Shown here: piece by piece, positions 5,726 to 6,847 of the stretch
How positions within the stretch are numbered: position 1 is the first letter of the stretch
Layout of the letters: each line of letters starts with the position of its first letter
From: Intestinibacter sp.
GTDB taxonomy: Bacteria > Bacillota > Clostridia > Peptostreptococcales > Peptostreptococcaceae
Reading direction: 5' to 3'
Assembly (NCBI RefSeq): GCF_022780145.1
Contig: NZ_JALEXO010000148.1
Coordinates: 1 to 6,847 of the forward strand
Length of the DNA stretch: 6,847 nucleotides
Program-made: the position numbers and the translations under genes
Notes under the pieces: model-generated
Database searches by the model: none
What the model was told of the DNA's origin: nothing
Seen by the model: only the letters and a program-made list of their open reading frames with translations

Positions 5726-6586
5726 CTATACGTTACAGTAACCTACTATCTTGTAGTCGTCAGGAATATTGTAAGTATTTTCTATTTCGCCTAAAGTCCA
5801 GTGTAAATCGAATAGAGTAGTATCTATTACTATAGAGAAGTATAATAAAGCAATACCAGTATCTATACCTCTTTCGTAATCACTTGCGAAATCATCTTGT
5901 TTGATAGCTAATATAACTTTTCCACCGTCTATTATAAATCTCCAAGGTTGTTGATTTAAAGTAGATGGAGCTAATCTTGATATACTAAATGCATCGATTA
6001 AGTATCTTTCTTCTAGTAAATCTATAGTTGCATTATTTCCCCAAGTATCTACGTAAACTATATCTTCTACCCCAAGTCTATAAGGTGTAGCAGCTTCAGT
6101 GTGCATTGTAGCTTGAGAATAATTATCTCCAACCTTTACAGCTGATTTTTTAGATCCTTTAGAAGCATCTTCATATCCAATTGCTATAATTGCAACAACT
6201 TCTTTGTCTGATGAGATATCTAGTGCTTTTTTGATTTCGTCGCTGCTCTTGAAAGTAATCCAGCAAGTTCCAAGACCTAAGTCTCTAGCTTTTAAAATTA
6301 AGCATTCTCCTACATAACCTGCATTTTCTATATAGAAATCCTTTACATCAGATAAAAGTACCATATAGTTTGGTGCTTCAACTATATTTCCATGATAACC
6401 TGCTATACCTTGTAATTTTCCTACTATATCATTTGAAAAAGTTTTGATTTCTACTGATATATCATTTACTAATTTTTTTCTAGAATCTAAAAATTTTTCT
6501 AACTCTTTAAATGATTCTTCAGAAACAGGTGTTGATTTGTAAGATCTACATGATTTTCCTTCTATTATAAGTTTTTTATAATCCAT
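5726..6586 (-). CDS. Nitroreductase-family flavoprotein, TM1586-like
   Basis: This 286-residue soluble protein probably binds FMN and reduces an unknown substrate with NAD(P)H. Two nitroreductase-like halves are visible. The N-terminal half has SCRSYKSTPVS (12-22), where such enzymes bind FMN phosphate, then EAPNYMVLLSD (70-80) and the helix ending ARDLGLGTCWI (100-110). The C-terminal half has SRLAPSTLNQQPWRFII (203-219), a classic flavin-contact motif, and a later TGIALLYF helix (243-250). This single-chain two-lobe layout recalls Thermotoga TM1586 rather than the usual homodimeric NfsB type of about 200 residues. The ATG at 6586 is preceded on the minus strand by AGGAGGA (6594-6600). The gene is convergent with ptsG and shares its terminator. 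It lies 84 bases downstream of a HAD phosphatase gene with a promoter between them. The name nitroreductase describes fold, not a proven substrate. Confidence 0.85.
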   Translation of the reverse strand: MDYKKLIIEGKSCRSYKSTPVSEESFKELEKFLDSRKKLVNDISVEIKTFSNDIVGKLQGIAGYHGNIVEAPNYMVLLSDVKDFYIENAGYVGECLILKARDLGLGTCWITFKSSDEIKKALDISSDKEVVAIIAIGYEDASKGSKKSAVKVGDNYSQATMHTEAATPYRLGVEDIVYVDTWGNNATIDLLEERYLIDAFSISRLAPSTLNQQPWRFIIDGGKVILAIKQDDFASDYERGIDTGIALLYFSIVIDTTLFDLHWTLGEIENTYNIPDDYKIVGYCNV

Positions 6587-6593
6587 ATGTGAG

Positions 6594-6600
6594 TCCTCCT
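6594..6600 (-). promoter_or_regulatory. Ribosome binding site of the nitroreductase-like gene
   Basis: On the minus strand this reads AGGAGGA, seven bases before the ATG at 6584-6586. It confirms the chosen start. Confidence 0.8.
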
Positions 6601-6635
6601 CTACTAGAAATTGTTGAAAATGTTTACCTATTAAA

Positions 6636-6664
6636 AGTATACCACAATTTACAAATGTAAAAAC
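6636..6664 (-). promoter_or_regulatory. Probable promoter of the nitroreductase-like gene with overlapping palindrome
   Basis: On the minus strand a -10 TATACT (plus positions 6636-6641) is preceded by TGG, giving the extended form TGnTATACT. The -35 is a weak T-rich stretch (around 6658-6664). TTTACA and TGTAAA (6648-6653 and 6656-6661) form a perfect 6-bp inverted repeat with a 2-base gap in the spacer/-35 region. It could be an operator, but it is short and AT-rich. Confidence 0.5.
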
Positions 6665-6670
6665 AAAAAA

Positions 6671-6847
6671 TTACAACAATTCTAACAATTCTTTTGGAGT
6701 GTCTATTAAAAAGTCAGCTCCACTTTCTTTTAATGACTCTGCATCTCTAAATCCCCAAGTCACGCCGACGCTTTTCATACCTGCATTTTGGGCAGTTATC
6801 ATATCTGAGCCTGAATCTCCTACGTATAGGCATTTTTCTCTTGTTGA
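6671..6847 (-). CDS. HAD-family phosphatase, C-terminal fragment (phosphoglycolate phosphatase-like)
   Basis: The last 58 codons and stop (TAA at 6671-6673 on the minus strand) of a gene that runs off the window edge. The frame is open to the border and begins STREKCLYVGDSGSDM. GDSGSD is HAD motif IV, the acidic GDxxxD pair that binds magnesium. It is followed by AQNAGMKSVGVTWGFR, a sequence typical of phosphoglycolate phosphatase (Gph) and close relatives such as PpaX. It ends ADFLIDTPKELLELL. The nucleophile aspartate, cap domain and start codon lie outside the window. The substrate cannot be assigned from the tail alone. There is no terminator between its stop and the nitroreductase-like gene, so some readthrough into that gene is possible. 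Confidence 0.88.
   Translation of the reverse strand, partial: STREKCLYVGDSGSDMITAQNAGMKSVGVTWGFRDAESLKESGADFLIDTPKELLELL

Noticed and set aside
1..6847. CRISPR arrays, tRNA or rRNA genes, insertion sequences, toxin-antitoxin pairs, phage genes
   Set aside because: No regularly spaced repeats, no tRNA-like cloverleaf sequence, no transposase or integrase motifs and no paired small ORFs were seen on either strand.

Overview
The window is AT-rich DNA with strong AGGAGG-type ribosome binding sites, A/T-ending codons and short intergenic gaps. This fits a low-GC Firmicute, most likely a clostridium of the Peptostreptococcaceae type. That placement is an inference from composition and gene content. 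The genus cannot be fixed from the sequence alone.

Layout. (1) 1-242: AT-rich intergenic DNA ending in a strong promoter whose -10 lies inside a perfect 37-bp inverted repeat. (2) 243-2203: a three-gene plus-strand operon made of a YtrA-type GntR repressor, an ABC ATPase of the YtrB/BcrA kind, and a six-helix ABC-2 permease overlapping the ATPase by one base (TAATG). This looks like a self-repressed export or cell-envelope-stress module. (3) 2221-5623: a sugar PTS locus. A promoter and a RAT/terminator leader precede a BglG/GlcT-type antiterminator gene that starts with TTG. A second, sequence-identical RAT with its own terminator begins six bases after that gene's stop and precedes a fused EIICBA glucose-type PTS transporter gene (ptsG). 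(4) 5665-5706: a bidirectional terminator. (5) 5726-6586, minus strand: a nitroreductase-like flavoprotein of the TM1586 type. (6) 6671-6847, minus strand: the C-terminal end of a HAD-family phosphatase (phosphoglycolate phosphatase-like), cut by the window edge.

How the parts work together. In the PTS locus, the EIIB domain of the transporter is expected to phosphorylate and inactivate GlcT when no sugar is being imported. When sugar flows, GlcT is dephosphorylated, binds the RAT hairpins and prevents termination. Here GlcT should control both its own mRNA and ptsG. No convincing separate promoter for ptsG is visible, so ptsG transcripts may have to pass two identical GlcT-dependent checkpoints in series. 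In the first operon, the GntR protein probably binds the palindrome over its own promoter and is released by an unknown envelope or antimicrobial signal.

No wholly new system is evident. The most interesting features are the serial RAT arrangement, the closeness of the second RAT to the glcT stop codon, the long folded arm inside the second terminator, and the perfect operator-like palindrome.
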